Source: Gordonia spumicola
GTDB lineage: Bacteria > Actinomycetota > Actinomycetes > Mycobacteriales > Mycobacteriaceae
NCBI RefSeq assembly: GCF_009932475.1
Contig: NZ_BJOV01000005.1
Coordinates: 1,302,001-1,366,000, forward strand
DNA length: 64,000 nt
Direction: 5' to 3'
A program made the position numbers and the translations under genes. Positions 9,630 through 19,106 of this stretch are shown here, piece by piece; position 1 is the stretch's first letter, and every line of letters starts with the position of its first letter. The notes under the pieces are model-generated. The model made no database searches, had not been told where the DNA came from, and was given only the letters and a program-made list of their open reading frames with translations.

Positions 9630-10220
9630 GTGCCCATCGACTCGGAGCGTCTTCGTTTGCGACCCGTGTCGCCCGACGACGTCGACCGGCTGCTCGAGCT
9701 CGATTCCGATCCGGCGGTGATGCGGTTCGTCAGCGGCGGCGAGCCGACCGGTCGGTCGACCGTCCGGGACTGGGTGATCCCTCGATCGCAGGCCCAGTTC
9801 TCGGCGTGCGGCACCGGCCTGTGGACGATGACCGCCCGCCGCGGCGGCGAGTTCGTCGGCTGGGTGCATCTGCGCGTGCCTCGCCACAGTTCCGCGCGCG
9901 AGCTCGAACTGAGCTACCGGCTGCACCGTCGATTCTGGGGTGGCGGTCTCGCGGCGGAGGCGTCGGCCGCGCTGATCGCGGTCACCTTCCTGACCTCCGA
10001 CACCGAACGCGTGTTCGCGAGCACCCACACCGACCACACCGCATCGCAGCGGGTGATGACCAAGCTCGGCATGCGACTGTCGGCGGGATCGTTGACACAC
10101 GAACGGCTCTCGCCCGATGTCGTCGACGGCGACGTCGAGTACGAGATACTGCGCGATCACTGGCTCCGGACGCGCGGCAGGCACAGCGCGCGGCCGGCGA
10201 CGGCGATCCGACGGGCCTGA
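9630..10220 (+). CDS. GNAT family N-acetyltransferase (RimJ/RimL-like)
   Basis: The protein of about 196 residues begins with IDSERLRLRPVSPDD, the usual start of RimJ/RimL-type GNAT enzymes, and holds the acetyl-CoA region (GFWG-like RRFWGGGLAAEA) and a late ASQRVMTKLGM segment typical of the family. These enzymes acetylate protein N-termini, antibiotics or small amines; the substrate is unknown here. The GTG at 9630 was chosen for its leaderless promoter and because the family motif starts there. It is divergent from the recC operon and 94 bases upstream of ndh. Confidence 0.88.
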   Translation: MPIDSERLRLRPVSPDDVDRLLELDSDPAVMRFVSGGEPTGRSTVRDWVIPRSQAQFSACGTGLWTMTARRGGEFVGWVHLRVPRHSSARELELSYRLHRRFWGGGLAAEASAALIAVTFLTSDTERVFASTHTDHTASQRVMTKLGMRLSAGSLTHERLSPDVVDGDVEYEILRDHWLRTRGRHSARPATAIRRA

Positions 10221-10314
10221 CACGCACTGCCTGAGATGCCCCGACGATCGCCAGCGACTACCGTTGGACGCGATCAGCGCACCGAACACATCGACAACTT
10301 GGGAGAAGACACCG

Positions 10315-11748
10315 ATGAGCAACACCATTGCCACCGATCCGATGCGCCGCCGACGGGTCGTCATCATCGGATCGGGGTTCGGCGGTCTGTTCGCGGCGCA
10401 GCGCCTCAAGAAGGCCGACGTCGACGTCACCCTCATCGCGAAGACGACGCATCACCTGTTCCAGCCGATGCTGTACCAGGTGGCGACGGGCATCATCGCC
10501 GAAGGCGAGATCGCGCCGGCCACGCGCGTGATCCTCCGCAACCAGCGCAACGCGAGCGTGATCCTCGGCGAGGTCTTCGACATCGATCTCGACAAGCAGG
10601 TCGTGCGTTCCCAGCTGCTCGAGCGGACCACCGAGACGCCGTACGACGACTTGATCATCGCCGCGGGCGCCGACCAGTCGTACTTCGGCAACGATCACTT
10701 CGCCGAGTACGCGCCCGGTATGAAGACCATCGACAACGCTCTGGAGCTCCGCGGCCGCATCCTGGGCGCGTTCGAACAGGCCGAGCTGTCCGACGACCCC
10801 GCCGAGCAGGAGATGCTGATGACGTTCGTCGTCGTCGGCGCGGGCCCGACCGGTGTGGAGATGGCGGGCCAGATCGCCGAGATGAGCGACAAGACGCTCA
10901 AGGGCGCGTTCCGCAACATCGATCCCACCAAGGCGAAGGTGATCCTGCTCGACGCGGCGCCCGCCGTCCTCCCCCCGTTCGGCGAGAAGCTCGGGCAGAA
11001 GGCCAAGGCCCGACTGGAGAAGCTCGGCGTCGACGTCCGCCTCGGCGCGATGGTCACCGACATCGACGAGGACAGCCTCACCGTCAAGTACCCGGACGGC
11101 CAGATCGCGAAGATCCACAGTCAGTGCAAGGTGTGGTCCGCGGGTGTCCAGGCCAGCTCGCTCGGCAAGATCCTCGCCGACCAGTCCGACACCGAACTCG
11201 ACCGCGCGGGCCGCGTGAAGGTGCAGGCCGACCTGACGATCCCCGGCCACTCGAACGTGTTCGTGGTCGGCGACATGATGGCCGTCGACGGTGTCCCCGG
11301 CGTGGCGCAGGGCGCGATCCAGGGCGGCCGCTACGCCGCCGACGCGATCCGCGCCTCGCTCAAGGGCCACACCCCGGACCAGCGCAAGCCGTTCAGCTAC
11401 TTCGACAAGGGTTCGATGGCGACGATCTCCCGCTACAGCGCCGTCATGCAGGTGCCCATCCCCGGCACCAAGAAGAAGTTCGAAACCGAGGGCTACTTCG
11501 CGTGGCTCGGCTGGCTGATGCTGCACCTGGTGTACATCGTCGGATTCCGCAACCGCCTGAACACCTTCGTGAACTGGTTCTTCGCGTTCAGCACCCGCGG
11601 CCGCACGCAGTTGGCCGTGACCGAGCAGCAGGTGTACGCCCGCCACGCGCTCACCGAACTGTCGTACCTCGAACGACTGCGCCTGGCCGACGAGGACCGC
11701 GCCAAGGCCAAGAAGGACCTCGAGGAGCGCAACAGCTCCGCGAGCTGA
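10315..11748 (+). CDS. ndh: Type II NADH dehydrogenase (NDH-2)
   Basis: This 477-residue single-subunit flavoprotein passes electrons from NADH to menaquinone without pumping protons. The FAD site IIGSGFGG is at residues 17-24, the NADH-binding VVGAGPTGVEMAG is at about 173-185, and VFVVGDMM marks the second FAD contact. Near residues 385-420 lies a hydrophobic and amphipathic stretch (GWLMLHLVYIVGF) that anchors NDH-2 to the membrane. GGGAGA upstream of the ATG at 10315 is a good ribosome site. In mycobacteria Ndh is the dominant NADH dehydrogenase. Confidence 0.96.
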   Translation: MSNTIATDPMRRRRVVIIGSGFGGLFAAQRLKKADVDVTLIAKTTHHLFQPMLYQVATGIIAEGEIAPATRVILRNQRNASVILGEVFDIDLDKQVVRSQLLERTTETPYDDLIIAAGADQSYFGNDHFAEYAPGMKTIDNALELRGRILGAFEQAELSDDPAEQEMLMTFVVVGAGPTGVEMAGQIAEMSDKTLKGAFRNIDPTKAKVILLDAAPAVLPPFGEKLGQKAKARLEKLGVDVRLGAMVTDIDEDSLTVKYPDGQIAKIHSQCKVWSAGVQASSLGKILADQSDTELDRAGRVKVQADLTIPGHSNVFVVGDMMAVDGVPGVAQGAIQGGRYAADAIRASLKGHTPDQRKPFSYFDKGSMATISRYSAVMQVPIPGTKKKFETEGYFAWLGWLMLHLVYIVGFRNRLNTFVNWFFAFSTRGRTQLAVTEQQVYARHALTELSYLERLRLADEDRAKAKKDLEERNSSAS

Positions 11749-11815
11749 CGGGCTGCGAACTCCGTGCCAGGCGATCTGTGCGTCGGTCGCCCAATCAGCG
11801 GTCTTGACCGTGCAA

Positions 11816-12090
11816 AGACAGGTGGTTGAGCCCTTCGACAAGCTCAGGAACCACCGCGGCGTAGCGCTGGCGAAGCCGCGAGTCGAAACCGCCGGACGCA
11901 GACTGGATCTGCCTGCACGGCAACGTATCTCGTCCAAGTTCCAGCCCCGGTGACGGCGGTTTCGACAGTCCGCTTCGCTAGCAGGTAAGGGGTGAATCGG
12001 TGTCACGTGGTGACACCGATTCACCCCTTAAGCCTCGCGCATGTCGAGGCGTGCTCCTCGACGTCTCGGCTGCGCTCGACGAGCAGTGGG
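11816..12090. repeat. Intergenic mosaic of palindromic repeats
   Basis: The 370 bases between convergent ndh and the PaaI-type thioesterase gene hold no gene but several inverted repeats. GGTGGTTGAGC near 11820 pairs with GCTCAGGAACCACC some ten bases later. GTCGAAACCGCC near 11882 is the inverse of GGCGGTTTCGAC near 11955. A perfect 21-bp palindrome lies at 11986-12030. The words GTGGTTGAG and GAGTCGAAACC resemble short interspersed repeats that I recognise from Gordonia and related genomes. Function is unknown; transcription termination or DNA-structure roles are possible. Confidence 0.6.
11986..12030. terminator. Perfect 21-bp inverted repeat, possible bidirectional terminator
   Basis: Left arm 11986-12006 and right arm 12010-12030 are exact reverse complements with a 3-base loop GTG. 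The repeat lies between two convergent genes (ndh ends at 11748, the thioesterase ends at 12119), where a two-way terminator is expected. There is no run of T after the stem on either strand, so an ordinary intrinsic terminator is not certain, and a member of a dispersed repeat family is an alternative. Confidence 0.5.
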
Positions 12091-12118
12091 AGCGATGGTC
12101 TTGATCGTGTGGTGACAT

Positions 12119-12535
12119 TCAGTCCTGAAGCTCGATGTTCTGCATGCGGACTTTCGACTGGGCGAGGGGGCGGCCGTCGGCGTCGGACATGTCGATCAGC
12201 CACAACTGCTGCCTGCGGCCACGGTGGACGGGCGTGGCGACGACGGTGATGTCGCCCTCGGACGCCGAGCGCAGGAAGTCCGTCGAGTTGTTGACGCCCA
12301 CGGCGGTGCCGCCGATCCCGCTTTCCTGCAGCCAGCAGAAGGCGCTCACGCTCGCCGCGGTCTCGGCGAGGGCGCAGTAGACGCCGCCGTGCACGATGCC
12401 GAACGGCTGGTGATGGTCGCCGCGGATCGTCAACGTGCCGCGGAGGCCGTCGCCGGACACCTCGTCGATGGCGAATCCGAGGAGCGCGTCGAGCCCGGTG
12501 GCGTTCTTCACGAGTGCGTCGTAGTTCTCAGTCAT
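12119..12535 (-). CDS. PaaI family hot-dog thioesterase
   Basis: The 138-residue protein contains HQPFGIVHGGVYCALAETAAS, the classic PaaI/DUF4442-type signature in which the HGG segment and a later acidic residue form the active site. Such enzymes hydrolyse acyl- or aryl-CoA esters such as phenylacetyl-CoA intermediates. No aromatic degradation genes lie nearby, so the substrate is open. It is divergent from the blaI-type gene. Confidence 0.9.
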   Translation of the reverse strand: MTENYDALVKNATGLDALLGFAIDEVSGDGLRGTLTIRGDHHQPFGIVHGGVYCALAETAASVSAFCWLQESGIGGTAVGVNNSTDFLRSASEGDITVVATPVHRGRRQQLWLIDMSDADGRPLAQSKVRMQNIELQD

Positions 12536-12663
12536 GCAGCCAGCGTGCCACCGGCGCCCGCCGAGAGTTCGACGACCCCCGCGCTCCTCATCGGGAGCCC
12601 GGGGGCCGTCGTCGCAAATCGGGGGTCTCTGCAGCCCTCAGGACACTCACGCGATCGCTAGAA

Positions 12664-12690
12664 ATGAATGTAGGCTAGCCTTACTTTCAT
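12664..12690. promoter_or_regulatory. Inverted repeat operator upstream of blaI-type gene (iron-box-like)
   Basis: A left arm ATGAATGTAGGCT and right arm AGCCTTACTTTCAT form an imperfect inverted repeat around AGGCTAGCCT. The core resembles the DtxR/IdeR iron box TTAGGTTAGGCTAACCTAA (I count about 13 of 19 matches on the minus strand). It may instead be the operator of the adjacent BlaI-type repressor. It lies between divergent genes starting at 12535 (minus) and 12795 (plus). Confidence 0.45.
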
Positions 12691-12794
12691 GTCAAGCCGA
12701 CCCTCCCCGGAGGGTTCCGGGAACCATTCCGGCCCGGCGAGCGTTAGCACAATCGACCGGGCGGCAAGCGAACAACGAGAGGAGCCGACGTAAG

Positions 12795-13187
12795 ATGAAG
12801 AAGATGAATGGCTTGGGAGAGTTGGAACGTGCCGTGATGGACCGTCTGTGGGCGTCGCCTACCCCACAGACGGTCCGTCAGGTCCACGCCGAGCTCTCGA
12901 ACGCACGATCCCTCGCCTACACGACAGTCATGACCGTGCTGCAGCGACTGACGAAGAAGGACCTGGTCACCCAGATCCGCGACGACCGCGCACACCGCTA
13001 CGCGGCGACCCGTCCCCGCGAGGACCTCGTCGCCAGCCTGATGGTCGACGCGCTCAAGGGCGCACAGGCTCCCGGGTCCCGACACGCCGCACTCGTCTCA
13101 TTCGTCGGCCAGGTCGACGCCGACGAGGTCGCCGCTCTCCGAGAGGCGCTCGACGAACTCGAGTCCTCGCGCGGGCTGAAACACTAG
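12795..13187 (+). CDS. BlaI/MecI/CopY family transcriptional repressor
   Basis: The 130-residue protein starts MKKMNGLGELERAVMDRLW and continues with a winged helix (TVRQVHAELS...AYTTVMTVLQRLTKKDLV), the DNA-binding domain of BlaI/MecI. The C-terminal third is a dimerisation region. It corresponds by position to M. tuberculosis Rv1846c, which represses genes of beta-lactam and cell-wall stress response. A GAGAGGAG ribosome site lies about ten bases before the ATG at 12795. The partner M56 metalloprotease gene follows 85 bases downstream. Confidence 0.93.
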   Translation: MKKMNGLGELERAVMDRLWASPTPQTVRQVHAELSNARSLAYTTVMTVLQRLTKKDLVTQIRDDRAHRYAATRPREDLVASLMVDALKGAQAPGSRHAALVSFVGQVDADEVAALREALDELESSRGLKH

Positions 13188-13272
13188 AATCGACACCGGG
13201 CCGGCGCCGCTGGCCCTGTCGACACCCACCCGTCGGGCCTGCACGCCCGACCGCACGACCAGAGGAAGGCCG

Positions 13273-14211
13273 ATGACCGCGCTGCTGTTCGGCATCCTCA
13301 CGCTCGCGTTGGTCGGCCCGATCCCGCAGGCGCTCTCCCGTGCGACGTGGCCTCTCTACGCGCCACGGGCCGCCATGACGCTGTGGCAGTCGATCGCCCT
13401 CGCCGCCGTGCTGTCGGCGTTCAGCACGGGCCTCGCGATCGCCGCCAATCTCCTCGCGCCCGGCCCGAACGGCACCCCGACGACAAACCCGCTCGACGAG
13501 ATCACCCGACTCGGGTGGTTCCTCTGGAGCGCCTATGTCGTCATCTTCGCGCTCACGCTCCTCGTCGGCGCCCGCTTGATGTACACGGCCGTCCGGGTCG
13601 GCATCCGCACGCGCGCCCGCCGCACCGTGCATCGCAACCTCGTCGATCTCGTCGACTGCGCCGACAAACGGCGCGGAGCCGGACGCGACGTCCGAGTGCT
13701 CGACGTGCCGACGCCGCTCGCCTACTGCCTGCCCGGACTCCGCAGTCGCATCGTCGTCAGCGAAGGCGTCCTGGACCGGCTCTCCGACGACGAACTGTCC
13801 GCTGTCATCGAACACGAGCGCGCCCACTTGCGCGCACGCCACGACCTCGTCCTCGAGGCGTTCATCGCCCTCCACGAGGCGTTCCCGCGGTTCGTCCGCT
13901 CCCGCTCGGCGCTCGGCGCCGTCGAACTCCTCGCCGAGGCCCTCGCCGACGATCAGGCCGCGCGAGCCACCGCCCCGACCACCGTCGGGCGGGCGCTCGT
14001 CGCCTGCGCCGATGCGACCGCACCACGCGGTGCGATGGCCGTCGGCGGCCCGACCACGCTCACCCGGGTCCGGCGGCTCGCCTACATCCGGCCGGTGCCG
14101 CTCGTCTCGGCGACCGCCTACACGATGGCCGCCGCGATCCTCATCGTTCCGACGCTGGCCGTCGCGATCCCGTGGCTCACCGAGCTGAACCGACTCGTCA
14201 CCCACTTCTGA
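13273..14211 (+). CDS. M56 family membrane metallopeptidase (BlaR1-like)
   Basis: The 312-residue protein has hydrophobic segments near residues 1-20, 34-62, 80-103 and 276-300 and the zinc motif HERAH at residues 181-185. A downstream EALADDQAA segment near 222-230 fits the third metal ligand region of M56 peptidases. It lacks the penicillin-sensor domain of true BlaR1, as do its mycobacterial counterparts (Rv1845c position). It would be expected to cleave or signal to the BlaI-type repressor encoded just upstream. Confidence 0.9.
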   Translation: MTALLFGILTLALVGPIPQALSRATWPLYAPRAAMTLWQSIALAAVLSAFSTGLAIAANLLAPGPNGTPTTNPLDEITRLGWFLWSAYVVIFALTLLVGARLMYTAVRVGIRTRARRTVHRNLVDLVDCADKRRGAGRDVRVLDVPTPLAYCLPGLRSRIVVSEGVLDRLSDDELSAVIEHERAHLRARHDLVLEAFIALHEAFPRFVRSRSALGAVELLAEALADDQAARATAPTTVGRALVACADATAPRGAMAVGGPTTLTRVRRLAYIRPVPLVSATAYTMAAAILIVPTLAVAIPWLTELNRLVTHF

Positions 14212-15678
<1,467 letters not shown>

Positions 15679-15687
15679 CCTACGGCG

Positions 15688-17064
15688 GTGGACATCCTCG
15701 TCATCGCCCTCAGCCTCATCGGCTTCGTGGCGCTCACGTTGGGGACCGCGCTGTTCGTCGCGGGCGAGTTCTCCCTGACCGCGCTCGAACGCTCGACGAT
15801 CGCCGACGACCTCGCTCGTCGCGGAGACCGCAGGGCCCGGTCGGTCGACCGGGCGCACCGGGAGCTCTCGTTCCAGCTGTCCGCCGCGCAGCTGGGCATC
15901 ACGATCACCACACTGATCACCGGCTACATCGCCGAGCCGGTGATGGCGAAGATCCTCACACCCGTCTTGGACGCCGCTCGGGTGCCCGAGTCGTGGCAGT
16001 CCGGCGTGTCGCTCGCCCTGGCGCTGCTCATCGCGACGTCGCTGTCGATGGTGCTCGGCGAGCTCGTGCCGAAGAATCTCGCCATCGCGAAACCGCTCGC
16101 CGTCGCACGGGCCACCGCCGGACCGATGAGCGTGTTCGCGCGCGTCTTCTCCCGCGCCATCAACGGGTTGAACGGCACCGCGAACGCACTGGTCCGACGG
16201 CTCGGCGTGGAGCCGACCGAAGAACTGCAGTCGGCGCGCTCGGCCGCCGAACTGTCGGTCCTCGTCCGGAACTCAGCGCTGCACGGCGAGATCGACGAGG
16301 ACACCGCCGCACTCGTCGACCGCTCTCTGCGCTTCGGCGACCTGTCGGCCGAAGACCTGATGACCCCGCGCGTGCGCGTGGCGAGCCTCGAACCGGGCGA
16401 CACCGTCCGCGACCTCATCGAGGCGTCGTCGAGCACCGGTCACTCCCGATTCCTGGTCGCCGCCGACGGCGACCTCGACAACCTCATCGGCGTGGTGCAC
16501 ATCAAACAGGCGTTCACCGTTCCGACCCGCGAACACCCGACCACTCCCCTGCGCTCGATCGCGCGCCCGGTGACCCGTGTCCCGGACAGTCTGGACGGCG
16601 ACGCCCTCCGCGACCGGATCTCGGCCGACGGCCTCGAAGTGTGCGTGGTGGTCGACGAGTACGGCGGCACCGCGGGCATCGTCACCTCCGAAGACATCAT
16701 CGAGGAGATCCTCGGCAACGTCACCGACGAGCACGACGACGAGGAGTCGGAGGTCGCCCGCGTCGGGAACGGATTCCGGTGCTCCGGTCTGCTGCGCCTC
16801 GACGAGGTGCAGCACGCCGTCGGATACCGCGCTCCCGACGGCGCGTACGAGACGCTCGGCGGACTCGTCATGTTCGTCCTGCGGCGGATCCCCGAAGTCG
16901 GCGACGTCGTCGACCTGCCGGTGCGGGAGACGGCGTCCGACGGCGAGCCGGGCGACGCCCCGGAGCGGTGGCGGGCCACCGTCGTCCGCATGGACGCACG
17001 TCGCGTCGACCAGGTGTGGCTGACGACCGTCGAGTCCGAACCGACGGGGGACGCACATGAGTGA
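15688..17064 (+). CDS. CNNM/CorC family transporter-like protein (DUF21, CBS pair, CorC_HlyC domain)
   Basis: The 458-residue protein has an N-terminal DUF21 membrane domain (about residues 1-190), a pair of CBS domains (about 205-330, with VVDEYGGTAGIVTSEDIIEE) and a C-terminal CorC_HlyC transporter-associated domain. The family is linked to magnesium, sodium or cobalt handling; older names as haemolysin are not informative. It corresponds to Rv1842c. Its 3' end overlaps the next gene by eight bases. Confidence 0.92.
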   Translation: MDILVIALSLIGFVALTLGTALFVAGEFSLTALERSTIADDLARRGDRRARSVDRAHRELSFQLSAAQLGITITTLITGYIAEPVMAKILTPVLDAARVPESWQSGVSLALALLIATSLSMVLGELVPKNLAIAKPLAVARATAGPMSVFARVFSRAINGLNGTANALVRRLGVEPTEELQSARSAAELSVLVRNSALHGEIDEDTAALVDRSLRFGDLSAEDLMTPRVRVASLEPGDTVRDLIEASSSTGHSRFLVAADGDLDNLIGVVHIKQAFTVPTREHPTTPLRSIARPVTRVPDSLDGDALRDRISADGLEVCVVVDEYGGTAGIVTSEDIIEEILGNVTDEHDDEESEVARVGNGFRCSGLLRLDEVQHAVGYRAPDGAYETLGGLVMFVLRRIPEVGDVVDLPVRETASDGEPGDAPERWRATVVRMDARRVDQVWLTTVESEPTGDAHE

Positions 17065-18133
17065 CATCGGCGGAATCCTGCTCGCGGTGCTCCTCCTGGC
17101 CGCCAACGCCTTCTTCGTCGGCACCGAGTTCTCGCTGATCGCGGCCCGCCGCGACCGGCTCGTCGCCCTCGAGGAGGCAGGCAAGAAGCGCGCCAGGACG
17201 GTCATCACCGCATCGGAGAACCTGTCGCTGATGCTCGCGGGCTGCCAGCTCGGCATCACGATCTGCTCCATCCTGCTCGGCCGGATCGCCGAACCGGCGA
17301 TCGCGCACCTCATCGAACGTCCCCTCGAACTCATGCACGTCCCGGCGGGGCTGCTGCACCCGATCGCGTTCGCCGTCGCCTTGGCGATCGTGGTGGTCTT
17401 GCACATCCTGCTCGGCGAGATGGTCCCGAAGAACATCACGCTCGCCGGGCCCGAGAGCGCCGCGATGCTCCTCGTCCCGGTCCACCTGTGGTTCCTGCGC
17501 CTGGCGAAACCGTTCATCTGGGTATTCAACGCGCTCGCCAACGGCGTCCTGCGTCTGTTGCGCGTGGAGCCGAAGGACGAGCTGGCGGCCACTGTCACCG
17601 AGACCGAACTGGCGCAGATGATCGGCGAGTCGCGGGACTTCGGTCTGCTCGACGCGGGGGAACACGATCGCCTCACCCGCGCGCTCGACACCGTCCAACG
17701 GACCGTGCGGGAGGTGATGATCCCGCTCGGAGCCGTCCGCAGCGTCCAGGTGCTCCCCGACCCGGCGACCGGTGGTCTCGGACCGCGACTGGGGGCCCTC
17801 GAGGACGCTGTCCGCGAGACCGGGTACTCACGGTTCCCGGTCCGCGGTCTGGACGGGAGCTACATCGGCTATCTGCACCTCAAGGACGTGTTGGACGACG
17901 TCTTCGACGACGACGTCGACTCCGACTCCCTCGTGGCCGTCGACAAGATCCGTCCGCTTCCCCGGGTGTCCGCGACGACGCCGCTCGACGAGGCCGCCAC
18001 CCAACTGCAGCGAGCGAGCGCGCACCTCGCCTCGGTCGTCGACGCGTCGGGCGCGATCGTCGGCATGGTGGCCCTGGCCGATCTCGCGGAGGCCTTCGTC
18101 GGAGCCGTCCGCGACTCGACGCACCGGATCTGA
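17057..18133 (+). CDS. CNNM family protein (DUF21 plus CBS pair)
   Basis: The 358-residue protein repeats the plan of its upstream neighbour, with DUF21 membrane segments in the first ~190 residues and CBS domains after, but it lacks the C-terminal CorC_HlyC domain. It corresponds to Rv1841c. The two overlapping genes probably make a hetero-oligomeric membrane complex; this is inferred from coupling only. Its stop overlaps the start of the following gene (TGATG). Confidence 0.92.
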   Translation: MSDIGGILLAVLLLAANAFFVGTEFSLIAARRDRLVALEEAGKKRARTVITASENLSLMLAGCQLGITICSILLGRIAEPAIAHLIERPLELMHVPAGLLHPIAFAVALAIVVVLHILLGEMVPKNITLAGPESAAMLLVPVHLWFLRLAKPFIWVFNALANGVLRLLRVEPKDELAATVTETELAQMIGESRDFGLLDAGEHDRLTRALDTVQRTVREVMIPLGAVRSVQVLPDPATGGLGPRLGALEDAVRETGYSRFPVRGLDGSYIGYLHLKDVLDDVFDDDVDSDSLVAVDKIRPLPRVSATTPLDEAATQLQRASAHLASVVDASGAIVGMVALADLAEAFVGAVRDSTHRI

Positions 18134-19050
18134 TGGAGTCGTCCCTCACACGGGCGGAGTGGACGGCGCTCGCCGCCGCCCACCGCGAGCGGATCGACCG
18201 ACTGATCGGCCCGTACCTCGCCGACCGACGACGCGGGGCGTCGCATCCGGTCGTCGACTTCCTGTTCACCTACTACGCGGCACGTCCGGCCCAGGTCACG
18301 CGGTGGCATCCGGGCTTCGGCGTGACCCTGGCCGACGCGCGGCGACACTACGCCGGGCTTCGCGGATACACGGTCGACGACGCGGGCTCGGCGACCGTGT
18401 CCGCAGCACACCTGGCCGCCAAGGTCGACCTCCTCGACGCGACGCTGGCGATCACCGAGGCGACCGCCGCACGCTCGCCTCGACTCGGCTGCTTCGGGCT
18501 GCACGAGTGGGCGATGGTGTATCGGACCGACGACAAGCGCCATCCCCACCCGCTGCGGCTCGGCTCGGCGGGCACCGACGCCGTCGTCGAACGGAGTTCG
18601 CTGCGCTGCACTCACTTCGATGCTTTCCGCTTCTTCACCGAGCCTGCGCGCCCACGCAACGTCACCGCCCTGACCAGGTCGGACGCCGTCGCGAACGAAC
18701 AGCCCGGATGCCTGCACGCCACCATGGACCTGTACCGGTACTGCCTGCGGCTGTCCCCGTTGATCGGATCGGATCTCCTCGCCGACTGCTTCGAGCTCGC
18801 ACTGACCGCGCGCGAACTCGACATGCGGGCCAGCCCCTACGATCTGACCGGTGTCGTCGACATGGCGGGTCGGCCGTACGAGCCCGTGCCGATCGAGACG
18901 CCGGAGGGTCGCGCACGGTACGTCGCGGAACAGTCGTCGATCGCCGAACGCGGCGCGATCCTGCGCGAACGCGTCGTCGCCGATTGCCGTCACCTGCGGA
19001 GTCGAGTCACGGGTCCGGAGTCCGCCGCGCGCCGTGGGCCGGTAGAATAG
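18133..19050 (+). CDS. Conserved actinobacterial protein, often labelled 3-methyladenine DNA glycosylase
   Basis: The 305-residue protein starts [19 protein letters not shown] and contains [26 protein letters not shown], a conserved block I recognise from actinobacterial proteins that databases often call 3-methyladenine DNA glycosylase. I see no helix-hairpin-helix motif and cannot confirm that activity. The protein looks soluble, with several His and Cys pairs ([25 protein letters not shown]). The ATG at 18133 overlaps the preceding stop, so it is co-transcribed with the CNNM pair. Confidence 0.8.
   Translation: MESSLTRAEWTALAAAHRERIDRLIGPYLADRRRGASHPVVDFLFTYYAARPAQVTRWHPGFGVTLADARRHYAGLRGYTVDDAGSATVSAAHLAAKVDLLDATLAITEATAARSPRLGCFGLHEWAMVYRTDDKRHPHPLRLGSAGTDAVVERSSLRCTHFDAFRFFTEPARPRNVTALTRSDAVANEQPGCLHATMDLYRYCLRLSPLIGSDLLADCFELALTARELDMRASPYDLTGVVDMAGRPYEPVPIETPEGRARYVAEQSSIAERGAILRERVVADCRHLRSRVTGPESAARRGPVE
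19043..19048 (+). promoter_or_regulatory. Probable -10 element TAGAAT for glcB
   Basis: TAGAAT sits inside the last codons of the preceding gene, about 60 bases before the glcB start, giving an untranslated leader of roughly 50 bases. No clear -35 is visible. Confidence 0.45.
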
Positions 19051-19106
19051 CCGACGCCGGATGCCTCAGTGTCCGGAATTCGCGAACGCCCACTAGAAAG
19101 GTCGTC

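Noticed and set aside
13273-14211. True beta-lactam sensor BlaR1
   Set aside because: The protein is 312 residues and lacks the extracellular penicillin-binding sensor domain.
17057-18133. Haemolysin function for the CNNM pair
   Set aside because: The old haemolysin label rests on distant similarity; domains point to ion-related CNNM/CorC proteins.
18133-19050. DNA glycosylase function as a firm call
   Set aside because: No helix-hairpin-helix or catalytic Asp motif was seen; the common database name is not supported by the sequence.
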